Assembly (NCBI GenBank): GCA_037074705.1
Contig: CM073590.1
Location: 113,046,100 to 113,110,099 of the forward strand
Direction: 5' to 3'
Length of the DNA: 64,000 nucleotides
Source: Zhengitettix transpicula
Lineage: Eukaryota; Arthropoda; Insecta; Orthoptera; Tetrigidae
In this document: positions 9,426-21,800 of the stretch, one piece after another
Position numbering within the stretch: position 1 is the stretch's first letter
How the letters are laid out: each line of letters starts with the position of its first letter
Translations under genes and position numbers: made by a program
Notes under the pieces: model-generated
The model's database searches: none
What the model saw: only the letters and a program-made list of their open reading frames with translations
Told to the model about the DNA's origin: nothing

Positions 9426-12200
9426 TTTTAATTATTCATTACTACATTTCATCCAATTTTTTTAAAAAACAGGATTCCATTATTTATATCTGCGTGTAAA
9501 CAATTCCAGTTGTTTAATATCCTACTGACAAATTACTATTTTTTTTAATATTTTCTTTTAAAATTATGATGACTAGTGCCAAATGTTGGAATTTGTTTCT
9601 AATTACATTCCACAACTCAATCTTCGAATACATATGCCGAATATTTTCGGTAATTTAAAATTTGACAATGTTTACATGAAAGTGAGAGAGCAAAGAATCA
9701 GGAGACCGGCAGTTCTTTACTTTATTATAACATAATTTTCATCCTATTTGAAATATTCTGATTCTAATAGGTTCGTCTAAATTCGTTCTGACTCTTTATT
9801 CTGTAAGGTATCAATAGAAGTATAACTAATGTAACGTCCGTATTATATTATACGTTATGTTTGAAATCGAACTTAGGGTACTTATCTAATGATTTTCATT
9901 GTTTTTGGTGTGCTAACTCATCCATAATGATTCATTAATTAAAATTTTAAAAGCTATAGTATTTGTGCATTACATAGGTATTAGAAAATTTTCTGTTTTT
10001 AATATTTAATTATGATGTATAAAACATAGTTATTTAATAATGTATCTAGGAACTATAGAAGGCAATAATTTTCCAATCCTCGGCCAAGGATAGATCCCAA
10101 TATTTGAGATAATCTCACTTTCTCTAAAGTATCAAGCACCAGTCGATATTTCCCCGGGATTAAGATCTTAGTTAACGCAATACGTTGGCTACACAATGAA
10201 GGCTCCCGTGAATATCTTTCCCTTTTAATGAAGGCAACATCGAAACTTCGTTCACCCAATTTAACTATAACGAAGGATTCGCAATTTCCCCGGTGGCTGC
10301 TTAACTACTTCGCAAAATTTTCTAAGTAATATCTTGAACCCTGGAATCCTATTAATGTCGAATGGAAGATAATAAGAGTGTATTCATCGAATTTCTTTCT
10401 AACTTTGTAACTAAAATGTGTTAGTAACTTATAAATATATATATGTTATGAGTAATAGGGACCAAAAGCTGCATTCAGACGACTCATTTTATACACTAAA
10501 CGTTAGTTAGGATGAAATTAGACTCATATTTAATTATTGTTTGTAACGTATAATTTATTCCATAATAAATATTTTGTTTATTCCGTAGGATTCAATTCAA
10601 TAGTTAGTAATAATTAATTATAAGCAAATTTTTAAAATTAACTTGTTTCCGTTCAATGGATTATATCGTTCATATTTATTTCAGTTTGAAAGATTAATGC
10701 TAGTGTTAGTAATATTATCTTTGGTAAACAGTAGAAATAATACTGAATAAAACTTTGAAAGACTAAAATACCAAGAGTATTTATTGAAAATATTATATAT
10801 ATAATTCTGAATTACTGTTGGGAAACATGTATTGGAATCAGAAATGTTGAAATTAGTACTCTTGACTCAAAATTGAATGATCATGATTTATGGAGATTTA
10901 ATGAATTCATCATTCTAAATGAAACGTAAAAACTATTATTTATTTAGCGGACAATGTATTTTTCTAAAGTATTTGACATTAAAAAATTATGTACATTAAT
11001 TTCCTGACTCTCGTTAATTTATTTTGGCTCAATTAAAATTATATAATTTTAGAATTATACGATTACATAAAATTAATTGTGTATTAAAAATTAATAACTT
11101 AATGTGACGAATCATACTGCAAGAAGGGATATTGAACTAATTTTGTAATCATCAGAAAAGGACAACTGCAGGACAATGATGATAGTAAGTTGGCTTTTCA
11201 CTTGACGAATTGATTTTGGCTATACTTCAAATATTAAGCGTATTAAAAATAGCTTAGGATTATTTGAAAACTGTGTATTTTGTGTACTTGGTTCACAAAA
11301 ATTACATTTGTTTCAGTCTAATTGCCTACTTAAAATTATTTAATACAGAAATTATACATTTACCTATATAATGATACGCTACTTTCTATTAAAGGTACCG
11401 TTAAAATTATCAGTTCTTTATACTAGAACATCAGTTTGAATTTTTATTACAGTAACTTCAATTTAATAATAAGCCAGTATCATTTTGTGGCGGTAATATG
11501 AATCGTATCATCAGAAAAGCTGTCGTGAATAATGAACTCAACTTTCATAGAGATACGAAAGTGGAAACAATTAAAATTTTTAATGGGAATAAACATATAA
11601 ATAAATATAATTTACTATCGCAACAAAATTTCAACATTGTTTACACTTTCAGCGACTTTATAAAAGCCGAGTAGTCTTTTTCATTCCTCTCTACATTACT
11701 CGGCTTTCATCCAGTTAGTCTCTGTCATCGTCGTAATGTCCCTGTCCCACCTATAAAATGACCGCCATTTTGACCGCCTGTGATGCCGTGGGGCCCATTT
11801 AATGCGTTCCGTCCATTGTTATTTTTTCCACGTTCTTATACCACGTCTCACTACTCGGGAAGTCATTCCTTATGCGGCCATATTCAGACAATGTTTGTAG
11901 TAAGCGTAGATAGCACGAGTAGATATGTTAGGATTTCAAACATTCAGAACTCAGTCGAAGAGTGACAATTTAATTCACCCAACAACATACATAGATTGTC
12001 TATTACACTATTATTACACCAATTTGATTTTAAAATGAAATTATTAATTAATTATAAACAGTTATAACATTACTTAAAGTCTGTAATAATTTATGAAATA
12101 ATAATCTACCTGTTAATTCAATATTGGCATCGTTTATATAATTTAGAATTCTTTATCTTGTTACATAAAGAATGATAAAGTTCGTTTCGATCTTGATGAC
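9426..12200. other. Long AT-rich stretch, no gene recognised
   Basis: Short open frames (10,053-10,259 minus; 11,780-11,965 plus) have no domain. The one structured spot is a perfect 11-bp stem, AAAGCCGAGTA at 11,663-11,673 against TACTCGGCTTT at 11,697-11,707, just after TATAAAA at 11,660. Without any transcript evidence this is only a curiosity. Confidence 0.45.
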
Positions 12201-12214
12201 ACCCATTTAGTGGT

Positions 12215-12640
12215 GTACAAATATAATGCATGGATTGCAATTCAGTTTACATTGGTCAAACTAAGCGCGCTTTGAAAACCCGGATCAAGGAAAATAATGT
12301 TAATTACAGACTTCTCGACGAAAAATGATCAGTTTTAGCAAAATATTAGAACAAAATAATTAGAACTTTAATGGAACTAATTTTACTCTTAATATTCATA
12401 GTGCCACATATCCACTTAGTAAAATATATGGCTTCCTACTGGGTACTTGATATCTTTTTGTACTTATCTTCGGTCTATTATAATTGGTAGGTTCTAAAAA
12501 GTATAATTTAGTTTGTGTTAAGTTCTTGAGAAGGTCTACCAATTAGTAGACGAAACGTGATACGGGTTTTCAAGTTTATTTTGTCAACATGTGGCCAGAA
12601 TGAATATTGCCACATTCATAATTATTATTCTATTATTTAT
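12215..12640 (+). pseudogene. Penelope-like element remnant (GIY-YIG plus 3' end)
   Basis: Translation near 12,228 reads CMDCNSVYIGQTKRALKTRI, an excellent match to the zinc-linked GIY-YIG start of PLEs (CxxCxxxYIGQTxRxLxxRI), including both cysteines. The frame degrades after the following KEN. The downstream 3' region holds a stem, GTCTAC at 12,534-12,539 and GTAGAC at 12,546-12,551, followed at once by GAAACGT. This stem-GAAACGT arrangement recurs at the other PLE-like ends in the window. Confidence 0.7.
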
Positions 12641-12901
12641 TCGTTTTATGTTGTCTGTATTAATATTGGTCAGAAACGGTTTGTATAGTATATATTTGTC
12701 TTCTTATTTTAAAGTTAACATATCTTTGGAAATGTACCTTCTTTGTTCAATGTAATTGTTAATGTCATCCATATTATAAATAAAAGAGTTACGTATAAAT
12801 TGGTAACTTTTACTGAAAATTGAAGACCGTGACAGTTTGGTGGAGGCGCCGTGTTATCTAATAATACAAAACGGGTGCCCTAAGAAGTCAAAAATATACT
12901 A

Positions 12902-12930
12902 TCACTGTGAACAAAAAGTAAGGTGAAATT
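12902..12930 (+). repeat. mariner left terminal inverted repeat
   Basis: Begins TCACTGTGAACAAAAAGTAA directly after a TA dinucleotide; pairs with the reverse complement of 14,162-14,190. Confidence 0.9.
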
Positions 12931-12953
12931 ATTTATAAAATATAAATCCTTAT

Positions 12954-13997
12954 TTATTCTTCCAAATCAATTTCATGTCCTTCAAAGTAATCCCCGTCCG
13001 ATAAAACGCGCTTTTTCCAACGCTTTTTCCAGTCCTCGAAACAGTCGGAATAGTCTTTTTCCGGTATAGCCTTCAAGACCTTCTTCGATTCGGTTTTTAT
13101 CTCCTCAATCGTGTCAAAACGGCGTCTCCGCATTGGCCTTTTGAGTTTGCTGAATAGCCAAAAGTCGCACGGAGCCAAATCAGGCGAATACGGTGCTTGC
13201 GGAACGATATGAGTCGAGTTTTTGGCAAAAAAGTCGCGAAGAACCAATGCAGTATGACATGGTGCATTATCGTGATGAAGGAACCAAGAGTTGTTCGTCC
13301 ATAATTCCGGCCGTTTCAGACGAATAGCTTCACGCAAACGACGCATATCGCTCAAATAATATTCTTTGTTGACAGTTTGGCCCAGCGGAAGGAATTCATA
13401 GTGCACCACACCACGATAATCAAAGAAAACTGTCAACATGACGATTTTCGATCGACTTTGCCGTGGTTATTTCGGTCTTGCTTCACCTTCTGCACGATAT
13501 TCGCTGGATTGGTCGGTGGTTTCAGGGTCGTATGCGTAAATCCAAGTCTCGTCTCCAGTAATGATGCATTTCAAGTGGTCCTGATAAGACAGCAAAGTTT
13601 CACACACATTAACGCGACGCTTTTTTTTCCCCAAAAAATGGAGCGATTTTGGCACCAATCGAGACACAAAACATTCTTCAAAATGGTTTCGGCTGAGCCA
13701 GATGATATTCCAACACTATCAGCGAGATCTCTAACTGTCCATCGACGATTTTCAAGCAACAAATCTTTGATTTTTGGACGTGGCCCTCGTCGGTAGACGT
13801 TGATGGTCGACCATAACGCGGTTCGTCTTCAACACGTTCTCGGCCCTCTATGAACTCGTTGTACCACTTATAAACGTTTCTTGTGCCATAGTTTGATCAC
13901 CAAAGGTCTTCCGCAACATTTTCAACGTGTCCGCACAAAAATATTCGTTCCACAAACAAAATTTAATGCAAGTTCTTTGCTCAACAAAATCACCCAT
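12954..13997 (-). pseudogene. mariner transposase, frameshifted
   Basis: The likely start codon is at 13,997 (MGDFVEQRTCIKFCLWNEYF), followed by an N-terminal helix-turn-helix region broken by at least two frameshifts: near 13,880, where the frame shifts into VYKWYNEFIEGRERVEDE, and near 13,790. The second helix-turn-helix (RRWTVRDLADSVGISSGSAE, 13,571-13,762) and the first catalytic block (CIITGDETWIY, 13,467-13,667) lie in separate frames. The last 161 codons are open to the stop at 12,954. The second Asp is in HHDNAPCHT and the third in SPDLAPCDFWLF, 35 residues apart, so DD34D is complete. Nominal length 348 codons matches the usual 340-350. The cut-and-paste transposase is inactive as encoded because of the frameshifts. 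Confidence 0.9.
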
Positions 13998-14161
13998 TGC
14001 AAAAATCGAAAAATTCACTTTTGGTTGTTTACAAAAACACGTGTAACTCGGAGATAATTAAACCTTTTAACAAAAAGATGCTTGGAAAATATTATAGACA
14101 GTCCTACAAACTTAGGAAAAAAATTTACCTGCCTTCCTAGTCCCCGGGAGTTTTAAATGAC

Positions 14162-14190
14162 AATTTCACCTTACTTTTTGAACACAGTGG
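14162..14190 (-). repeat. mariner right terminal inverted repeat
   Basis: Ends TTTTTGAACACAGTGG before TA at 14,191-14,192; inverted copy of 12,902-12,930. Confidence 0.9.
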
Positions 14191-14192
14191 TA

Positions 14193-14794
14193 TACATAAA
14201 GTCTCTTATCTATATGAATACAAACAACATGAAATGAATAAATAATAGAATAATAATTATGAATGGGACAGTATTTATAATGAAATATATGGAATTTCAA
14301 TTATTATGAATTTAGTTTTAATATCGCTTTTACCCAGGTTTGTGTTGGATACTACGAAACTATTACCTTCATACAATAATATTTTTATATGCTAAGTACA
14401 AAAAGTATTTATTTTGAAAATGACAAATAATTTTTACGGGTATGCGATGCACGTGTTTGCGCACGTAATCCATCGCAATGATGTTAATAAGAGTCAGTGG
14501 ACTCCCGAAACGCTTTGGCATCAGCCAAGTGGGCCGACACGCTCTGTGATGAGATCCAGTGTTGTATTTCTCGCGGATGTTGACAGTTCGCAGTAGTCAT
14601 ATCTGCCAATGACGGGCAGACCCTCCTTCTACACAGTATTGCACACTTGTAAACAACTGAAGTTCCCCACACACGTCCATAAATAATCATTTGGACTTCA
14701 AGGACATCATCCCACATGCTGTTATAGCATTACATTGGATATCCCCTGAGTTATTAGATTTCGTAGGTGGACACAGAAACAGTTTCAAGTCCCC
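14193..14794. other. No gene recognised
   Basis: A moderately GC-rich patch at 14,450-14,660 is open on both strands, but shows no domain or second copy in the window. Confidence 0.4.
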
Positions 14795-15345
14795 GAATCT
14801 ATTATGTCGTCATCGTATATGCACAAAACAATATAATAAAGTATTACTTTTGGAAGTTATTGCATGGTATTCAATTAAAACGTGGAATGGAGACTATAAC
14901 ACGCGTCAGAAAGGACGGTGGATGGCGCAGACTGAGGGAGGGGTTGCCTTCTCTCCCAGAAAACGTTGCCACGATGCGCGCGAAATAAACACACACACAG
15001 AAACGATCTAACGAGATAAAGCTGTAGGCACTTACTTTATAATTATTGTTACGCAGGGGGGAGGGGGAGGTTGCACTTGCGAAGACAAACATAAAATGAG
15101 CCGCCCTCGACGAATGTGTACATTAAGTAATTAATAACGGATAGAAATATTAGGCACTACCGTACGAAATACTCAGCTCGGACATAAACGACAATAAAAG
15201 GGAAAGCTTGAGTAGTAGTTCGGATTATTCAGAACCGATAAGAAATCATAATAAGAAATACTTAGTACTTCGTAGAAGAAGGAAAGTTAAATGATTACCA
15301 AATAATACTTACTAGAGAGATAATTAAACAACAGAGGACTTACAC
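14795..15345 (+). repeat. Dispersed repeat R2, copy B
   Basis: Second long copy of the repeat at 5865-6262. The match starts at CGAATCTATTATGTCGTC and resumes after an extra 120 bp or so (GGGGGGAGGGGGAGG region, 15,055-15,190) with AGCTTGAGTAGTAG. Coverage of both halves in the same order supports a real family. Fragments also occur near 31,230 and 32,690. Confidence 0.75.
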
Positions 15346-15392
15346 GAAATATAAAAATGAAATCTTAGAAAATTATTTTAAAACGTAATAAT

Positions 15393-15395
<3 letters not shown>

Positions 15396-15442
<47 letters not shown>
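15396..15442. repeat. (TA)n microsatellite
   Basis: About 23 uninterrupted TA units. Confidence 0.95.
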
Positions 15443-15443
<1 letters not shown>

Positions 15444-15893
15444 GGGTATCGTTCGCTGAGTCACGGCCTTACACACAGATGGCGCTACTAGCTACAACAT
15501 ATATTATTATTTGGAGTATTATCTTTTAATTAACAAACTATAAAGTTTCAGATAAATTTCCCCAATTATTATTGTTGTAAAGAAAAGAAGCGAGTGTGTG
15601 TTCTTCGAAAAATAGATAAAATAAATATTCGAACTGTTATAGTACGTTTCGTTACAGAAGGTATAACCTAGACGTTAAACGGCTATATAGCATCAATTTT
15701 AACTGTACAGAAGACGCTAGCTGAATTCAAGGGAGGTCGAAACATCAATTTGGTTGATGACGTCCAGCAGCCGCCCAAGAAAAAAATAGTAGAAAAATAC
15801 ACAATGTAGTATTTAAAGGCCGCCATATTCTGAAATTTCACAGTATTTTACATGGTCATATGGGTATTAAAAATATGTCAACGAAATTGAATC

Positions 15894-16148
15894 ATGTCTT
15901 TACGCAAACGTCCACATTTGATCAATTACCTTCACGACGACAATTGACCAACTCACACGTCTTCAGTTGTTGCTGAACTGCCTAAAGTGCGCTTCCAATT
16001 ATTCCCGCATGCTCCATATACACCAGATATAACTCGAAGTGATTATTTCTTTCACTCGAATCGAATCGAATCAATTGGCTTGTTAGACGAACATTTTATA
16101 CGTTTGAAGAAATCTCGGCTTAGGCAACGCATATTTTGTAGGGGTTGA
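15894..16148 (+). pseudogene. mariner transposase fragment (C-terminal catalytic part)
   Basis: The frame from ATG at 15,894 gives LRKRPHLINYLHDDN, an in-frame stop, PTHTSSVVAELPKVRF, then APYTPDITRSDYFF. These correspond to the mariner HHDNA..HTS block with the second catalytic Asp and the PYSPDLAPSDYFLF block with the third. The spacing between the two Asp residues is one short of the usual 34 because of a one-codon loss. The rest to the stop at 16,146 is diverged. No inverted repeats were found, so only a fragment remains. It differs clearly from the transposases at 12.9 kb and 56.7 kb. Confidence 0.7.
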
Positions 16149-16799
16149 TGATGCAGAAGGTATAAAGAAGCAACGACAAGCACTAGATGAAATGTTTTAT
16201 TTATTTATAATGGACTTTTTCCATTTTACAATAATAAAACAGTCACATCTTAAAAAAATTATATTTATAATATTTCATAAAATATTTCGTACATAATCAT
16301 AAATCAAAATATAATGATTAACAGAATCAAAAATTTTAGCAAAATATGTATGCATACTATCAATTTGCAAACACTCATATAATTCGTGTAAAACAAATTG
16401 AATATAACAGACTAAATTATTTTATATTTCTCTTATTTATAATCCACGTTGGTACGTAGTATAAGAGGTTTCAATGTTACTATAGACTCAAAATTCTTAA
16501 AAAAAATTGGTGTTACAATTGCATTTTGCAAACAAAAAGATAATTTCAATCATTTAAAGACTTATCATAAAATATTTTATGATAGTTTGTAAAAACAAAA
16601 TTACTCCATCAGGTCCCGCATTCTTGTGTATATATGAAGTACTTGCTGCGTGTTCGGTGTTCCCCGGGTATTTATTTTAACTATCCCGGAGAAAGAATTG
16701 TATCGACGATCATTTAATTTAACCAGCATCAACGGGGGGGGGGGGGTGTCATTGTTTGGAACATTACCCATTTACATTCGGCTCCCCGACGTAAGTCGT
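16149..16799. other. AT-rich, no gene; G13 run at 16,734-16,746
   Basis: Only the poly-G run and low-complexity AT DNA are notable. Confidence 0.45.
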
Positions 16800-16900
16800 C
16801 GTTCCGCTATCTTAAGGGAGTCAAAAATACTCCCGCTGCATTAAGGGAGTCAATAATATTCCCGTTTTCTTTAATGAGGTATAAATATCCCGGAATCACA
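16800..16900 (-). repeat. Short array of the 30-bp GGGAGT minisatellite, inverted
   Basis: About three degenerate units such as TTAAGGGAGTCAAAAATACT and TTAAGGGAGTCAATAATATT. On the minus strand they match the units of the larger array at 27,825-28,430 (CCGGGAGTATTCTTGACT). The same minisatellite therefore occurs at two loci in opposite orientation. Confidence 0.65.
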
Positions 16901-17175
16901 CTCACATTCATTTTTATAAGTATAGATCGTATTTTTAAAGATGACATTGACATATACTTCTATATGTTTAATATTAAAAGAAGTATTTTCTTTCTTATAA
17001 ATATTTACATTAATAGTTGAATCAGGATTTTTATAAAATTGGCTGAAATAATCTGCCAATACATTTACTAATTCTGATTTAAAAGGAGTTTATATTAAAA
17101 AGTAGAAAATAAATTGGTAAGAAATATGTATGTTATCTTGTACAGGCCAACCACTTTCGCAATCACTCTCGTACG
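16901..17175. other. AT-rich, no gene recognised
   Basis: An open frame of 62 codons on minus (16,871-17,059) is Lys/Asn-rich and looks like composition only. Confidence 0.4.
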
Positions 17176-17463
17176 TAGGGAATGCTGCGTCCCCACAGAA
17201 AACTCCTCTCACGCTATCGGAAGGGCGTGGGACAAGTACCCAATGCCCGACCTACCTGATGCATGTTTTCTAGGGTTTTCCCTGCATTACTTTTAGGCGA
17301 ATGCCGTGTAGGATCCTTAAACTATAGACCGGGGGCCCTAGTTTACCCTTGGGTACCTTCCTCTACCCTTCCTCATCCCCCTTTTCAAATCCCTTCCTAT
17401 GCTATTAAAGGGGAGTTGCCCAATGTTGATTACCCTCATGTAGCCTGTAGCCCTAAAAAAAAA
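17176..17463 (+). mobile_element. SINE-G retroposon, 5'-truncated copy 4
   Basis: Plus-sense copy starting within the GGGAATGCTGCGTCCCC block and ending GTAGCCTGTAGCCCTA followed by nine A. The 5' half is missing. The sense frame (17,263-17,469) runs through the 3' part into the A tail, as in copy 2. Confidence 0.8.
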
Positions 17464-17469
17464 TCTTAA

Positions 17470-17733
17470 GGAAGCCTGCGAGAGGATTTTCTCGCAGGTG
17501 AACCTTCCCAGACAGCTCTGGCGGGGGCTACCTTTGGGGATGCCTTCACATCTCTCTGGTTTTTTTTGAACTAAGGTTCCCACATGCCGAGGAACCTCGG
17601 TCTGTTTTGAGAGGTATATGTTCCGGGGTCGCAGACCTTGGGCATACGGTAAGAGTTGTCCGCTATTCCTATTAGGGAGTTGGCACTATGTGGATTACCA
17701 TACATAGCCTGTCTACACCAAAATAAAAGCATA
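17470..17733 (+). mobile_element. SINE-G retroposon, copy 5, internally deleted
   Basis: Follows copy 4 within a few bases. It begins with the CCTGCGAGAG...TCTCGCAGG hairpin, passes the GGGGATGCCTTC and CCGGGGTCGCAGACC blocks to CGCTATTCCTATT, then jumps to GGAGTTGGCACTATGTGG. The central 230 bp or so are deleted. It ends in the CCTGTCTACACC type of 3' end, unlike copy 4 (CCTGTAGCCCTA), so two 3'-end subfamilies lie side by side. Confidence 0.75.
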
Positions 17734-18164
17734 AGGTCACCGTGGCAAACGAAATAGGAAGCACCGAAAGTGTAAGACAAGATACGTCGAGAAAATTGGA
17801 TTACAACAGAAGTTGACAAATATTAGTCTATTAATGAAGAAAGATAGACAAGAATCGAGAGAAGCGCAGCTGCTCTAAACATCCTGTCGTACCAGGCTCG
17901 GAACCAGTCTTCTCTGTAATTAGATAGAAAAGACTCGACATTAATACATGGTCATTGAGCTTATGAGCTTCTAATTAAATTAGACCTATCAACAGTTTAC
18001 ACAGAAGTTCTTTTTTCATAAACTAAAGTTAGGCCATGAAAGAATGTGAATTGTGAGTTAACTTGAGGTTCAGGCTTATACAAAAAAAATTGAGAAAGTG
18101 CATATGGGGACTGGGTTGAGAGGAAGGTCAAAAAGAGAAATTCCGTACTTTGAGGTAATGACGT
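17734..18164. other. No gene recognised
   Basis: No domain or repeat end found. Confidence 0.4.
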
Positions 18165-18230
18165 AACAGAACCGGGAATCGAACCTGAGACCACCGCTAT
18201 TTCACTAAGCTTTCGAGTAAGCATTTTTGT
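18165..18230 (-). repeat. tRNA-like SINE head, degenerate
   Basis: The minus strand contains GGTTCGATTCCCGG, a strong RNA polymerase III B box, preceded by AAGCTTAGTGAAATAGCGG in A-box position. The acceptor stem does not pair, so this is a tRNA-derived repeat or a tRNA relic, not a functional tRNA. Confidence 0.5.
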
Positions 18231-18484
18231 CGGTATAATATTAATTATATTCTGGAAATTAATTCAATTTAGTTAAAATAGTTTTAATATATAGTTTAAA
18301 TATCAAATCTTAAATATCTGTTATAATCAATAATTGTTAAAGAAAATTGGAATACACCTTTTTGTTCGTAGAGAAAAGGAGCTACTACTAATAATGGTGG
18401 TGATCGAATGTGAATTGATATTTATTTGTAAAAATTTATAAGATACTTAATTTGAATGACATAAGGTAATGAGGGTTATTGTAA
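18231..18484. other. AT-rich, nothing recognised
   Basis: Low complexity only. Confidence 0.4.
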
Positions 18485-18810
18485 CTATGGGCACATAATA
18501 TATGCCCTTCCATGGGCTTCTCTTATACGAAGGGGATGGAGAAGAGCAATTTCGAATGAACGTCTGGAGGGTTTCCTTGAACGCCCCAATGGCCTGGGTA
18601 ATATGTTTCGGAGATCGATGGCCGCGGCCCTGCTGGGTGATAACGAATGCGGTCTTGCTGTGGCAATATTCAATTAAAAGCGCCTACAGGCATCTGTTAG
18701 TATTATTGATTGCGTCATCAATGTGCCGGCGCCATGTTTCCCAGGAGAGGATCTTCGGAGCCCGCATCTGATCCCACAGCACGGGCCGCTCCACCATTTT
18801 CTCTTTCCCC
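18485..18810. other. GC-rich block, unassigned
   Basis: Starts with the near-palindrome GGGCACATAATATATGCCC (18,490-18,508) and is open on both strands (18,485-18,673 minus; 18,502-18,771 plus). One minus reading includes SPKHITQAIGAFKETLQTFI, which I cannot place in any family. It has abrupt borders with AT-rich DNA, so it may be an insertion of unknown type. Confidence 0.3.
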
Positions 18811-21800
18811 GCCCAACAGCAAAAATAACTGACTACGGATTATCAACCAAATTTCTAAAATTATTATAAAATATCTGAAATTTTTATTATTAAAAATAAA
18901 TGCAGAAGTTAATTTTTAATTATTTCTTATTTTATTTTGTATCTTTAGTCTGCATCACTTAAAATAAGGGACGGAACGTTGTGGTTTATTAAAACAGTAT
19001 TAAAACAAAAAAGTTTTTTGATTTAATTGGTATTGAATTTAGTTTGCACTCTAAATTTAATTTCATTCTCATACATAATAACAATTTCAGGTCATTATAT
19101 CTTATAATGTCATACAATTATCTGTTTCACGCAACTTGGAATATTTTTATGTATACTGTAATATATTACGCTAATACAAATGCTGAATTGACTCATATAA
19201 TGGTTTGATTTAGCCAAAACATAATCCTCATTTCAGCATAAGATATTAGTCTCAATTCACGTAGGATTTAAATATTTACCCAATGCTATTTTGACAAATA
19301 AATGAAAAAACTAATCTTATAAGTTTTAATGGTTTTTGTGGTACGACTCGATAGTTTCAGTTGAAATATTAGTTTATTTTTATTTTTCTCATATTTTTGT
19401 ATTTCACTGTGGTGTGAAATATTGAACATAATTATTCAGTTTCAATGTGAAGAGCAACAATACTTCTAAATAAAATAGTATTTTATTCAGTGTTTAAAAT
19501 TAAATCAATTCTTACTAGTTAAGGCAGTATTTTTAACGATTAATTTTATTCCATAGCTCATTACGTTACAAATCACAGTACAACGGAATGTACTTCCCTC
19601 AGTGATTTAATATCCAATATTTATATTTTTTAATGAACTAAGGAAATGACTATAAAGATTGCTTGTTCGTTAAATAAGCGAAATAAAACATTCGATGGTT
19701 TAAAGTGATTATTTCAAAAGTTAGATGTTTTATCATAAAGTACATATGAAACTGACTATTTTTACTAGAAATAAAAGTTTAAGACAAATGTGGGAATTAA
19801 ATATTTGTATCATGACGAAAATTATATAAAAAAATTCTAATTAAATTATTATACAGTCAACCGAAATCTTTTTTCATGAAATCCTGAATTAACCTTGTGA
19901 ATATTGTGACATCTGTAATTAAATTTGTGACAAACCAACTCTGGCAACACACAAATAGTATTTACTTAAGTACAAATTATGCATTTGTACGAATATGTTA
20001 TAAGTTTAAAACATTATTAGCAATGCTCGTTCTATATAAAAGCAGCTTCTGTTTCGTCTGGTAAAGCTTCAAGTACGTATAACTTTTTGGAAAATGTTAC
20101 CTGATGATATTATATACGATACAAGTAACATTGATAAATTGTAACAAATCAGAGAATAATATGAATGTTTACTTTGTAAATTAATTTCCTTCTATAGATA
20201 AAATAATTGGAAGACGAGAAATAATTTTCGTATTGCGGTAATTATAATAATAAAAAAACATTTGTTCCGGCGACTGGCATGAAAGATAATTAGGAACTTC
20301 CGTGTCAAAGTGACCCGAATACGGAATAATTAATAATTTAAAACTTATATGCAGTGATAGAGTTATAAATAGCTTTCTTCTATTATTATATGTATCAGAA
20401 TAGTTCAACACTTCAAAAGTAAAATCGATTTAATACACTTTTAGTCACAGATTAGAATTTGACTCTAAACATTAGAAGCCCCGCCGCCCCAAATAAAACT
20501 GTCTAATTCACATATTTTCTCGTAATTTGAATCATCGTATAAGATTTATTTCGATTTAAAAATTTTCATTTCATTTTAAACGGCATCAGGTAAATGGATT
20601 TGGTTTTAATTGTCCGCAGCAAAAATTCTTCTCAGCGAATGTAAGCGAAAGAAAGTTTTTTAATTTCAACGCGACAAAAATAATCGCCCTGTGTTGGAAG
20701 CAGATGTTGGAATACAAGTGAATTTAATGCTCTAGAAACCAATATAATACTATCACTATGTTCATTGTACGCTAAGCACGTTAGTAGCACCTTGGCTCTC
20801 AGAACTGCAAGAGGAGATAAAGTGGAGCTGAGTTAATTATTAATCAAAAACTTGCTTGAGTAGGGCCACTCGGGACGTCGATGGCCTGCAAGGCCTAAGA
20901 CCATCAGAGATGTTGGAGCTTAATATTGGAAAGTTCAGTGTGTAACTATTGACAATTTTTTAAATTCTTCTATACCGTATTGTAACTGAAAATATGAAAC
21001 AATTTAATAATAAGATGATCAAAAATTATTTTTCAGGACACTTTAGTCATGACGAAATTATTAAATCATTATAGTCGTATTTGCAATTATATCTTACCCT
21101 AAGTCTATAACAAACTCATAATTAGATTAATAAATAAAATTAACCAAATAGATTACATAGTTAATTGCTCACAATAATTCTTCTGGAGAAGTATCAGAAA
21201 ATACTGACACATAAACGGTTGATATATGAAAGAATTTGAATATTTAAATGATAAATGCACAATGTTATAAAGTGTTAAAATTTAGTCATCATGGTTATTA
21301 TCATACAATTGTTATATTAGAGACTGCAATAAAGAGGAGAAGACAATCATTAAAACTACTAAATGTACAACAGTAATTTTCAAAACAACGAATTTAATAA
21401 ACGATTCAAATAAAAAAGGATGTATATTTGCGTGTTAATTTCTATACTAATTTAAACGCGGGTACATATTGAAACAAAAATTGGCACACTTATTCTTCAA
21501 AACTCAAGAAACTGTACAGTGAGGGTGAGAAACCCCTAGCATACATGTGGGAAGAATTATAATTAAAAAACGTGATAATTTTGTGTTAAATTACTGCGCT
21601 CCAAGAGACTGTGACGTCACGCGAGGGAGAGACGTTACTACGCGACTAAGAAAGGAAAAAGTTCCTTTTTTCGTAATGAAATAAAGCAGAATTATTTTCA
21701 TTGAATAAAAAGTATTATTATTATCCAGCACAACTCCTTCCAATGATAATGAAAACAATACGAAATTCTTTACGGTCCTTGCGGAAAATGTAAGTTGGTA

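Larger units (their letters stand above)
12902..14190 (-). mobile_element. mariner transposon, structurally complete, coding capacity lost
   Basis: A 1,289-bp element with 29-bp terminal inverted repeats (differing at three or so positions) and TA at 12,900-12,901 and 14,191-14,192, the expected mariner target duplication. Length, inverted repeats, TA sites and the DD34D transposase inside all agree with the mariner family of the IS630/Tc1/mariner superfamily. Both ends are intact, so it could still be mobilised in trans by a related transposase in principle, but its own gene is broken. Confidence 0.93.
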
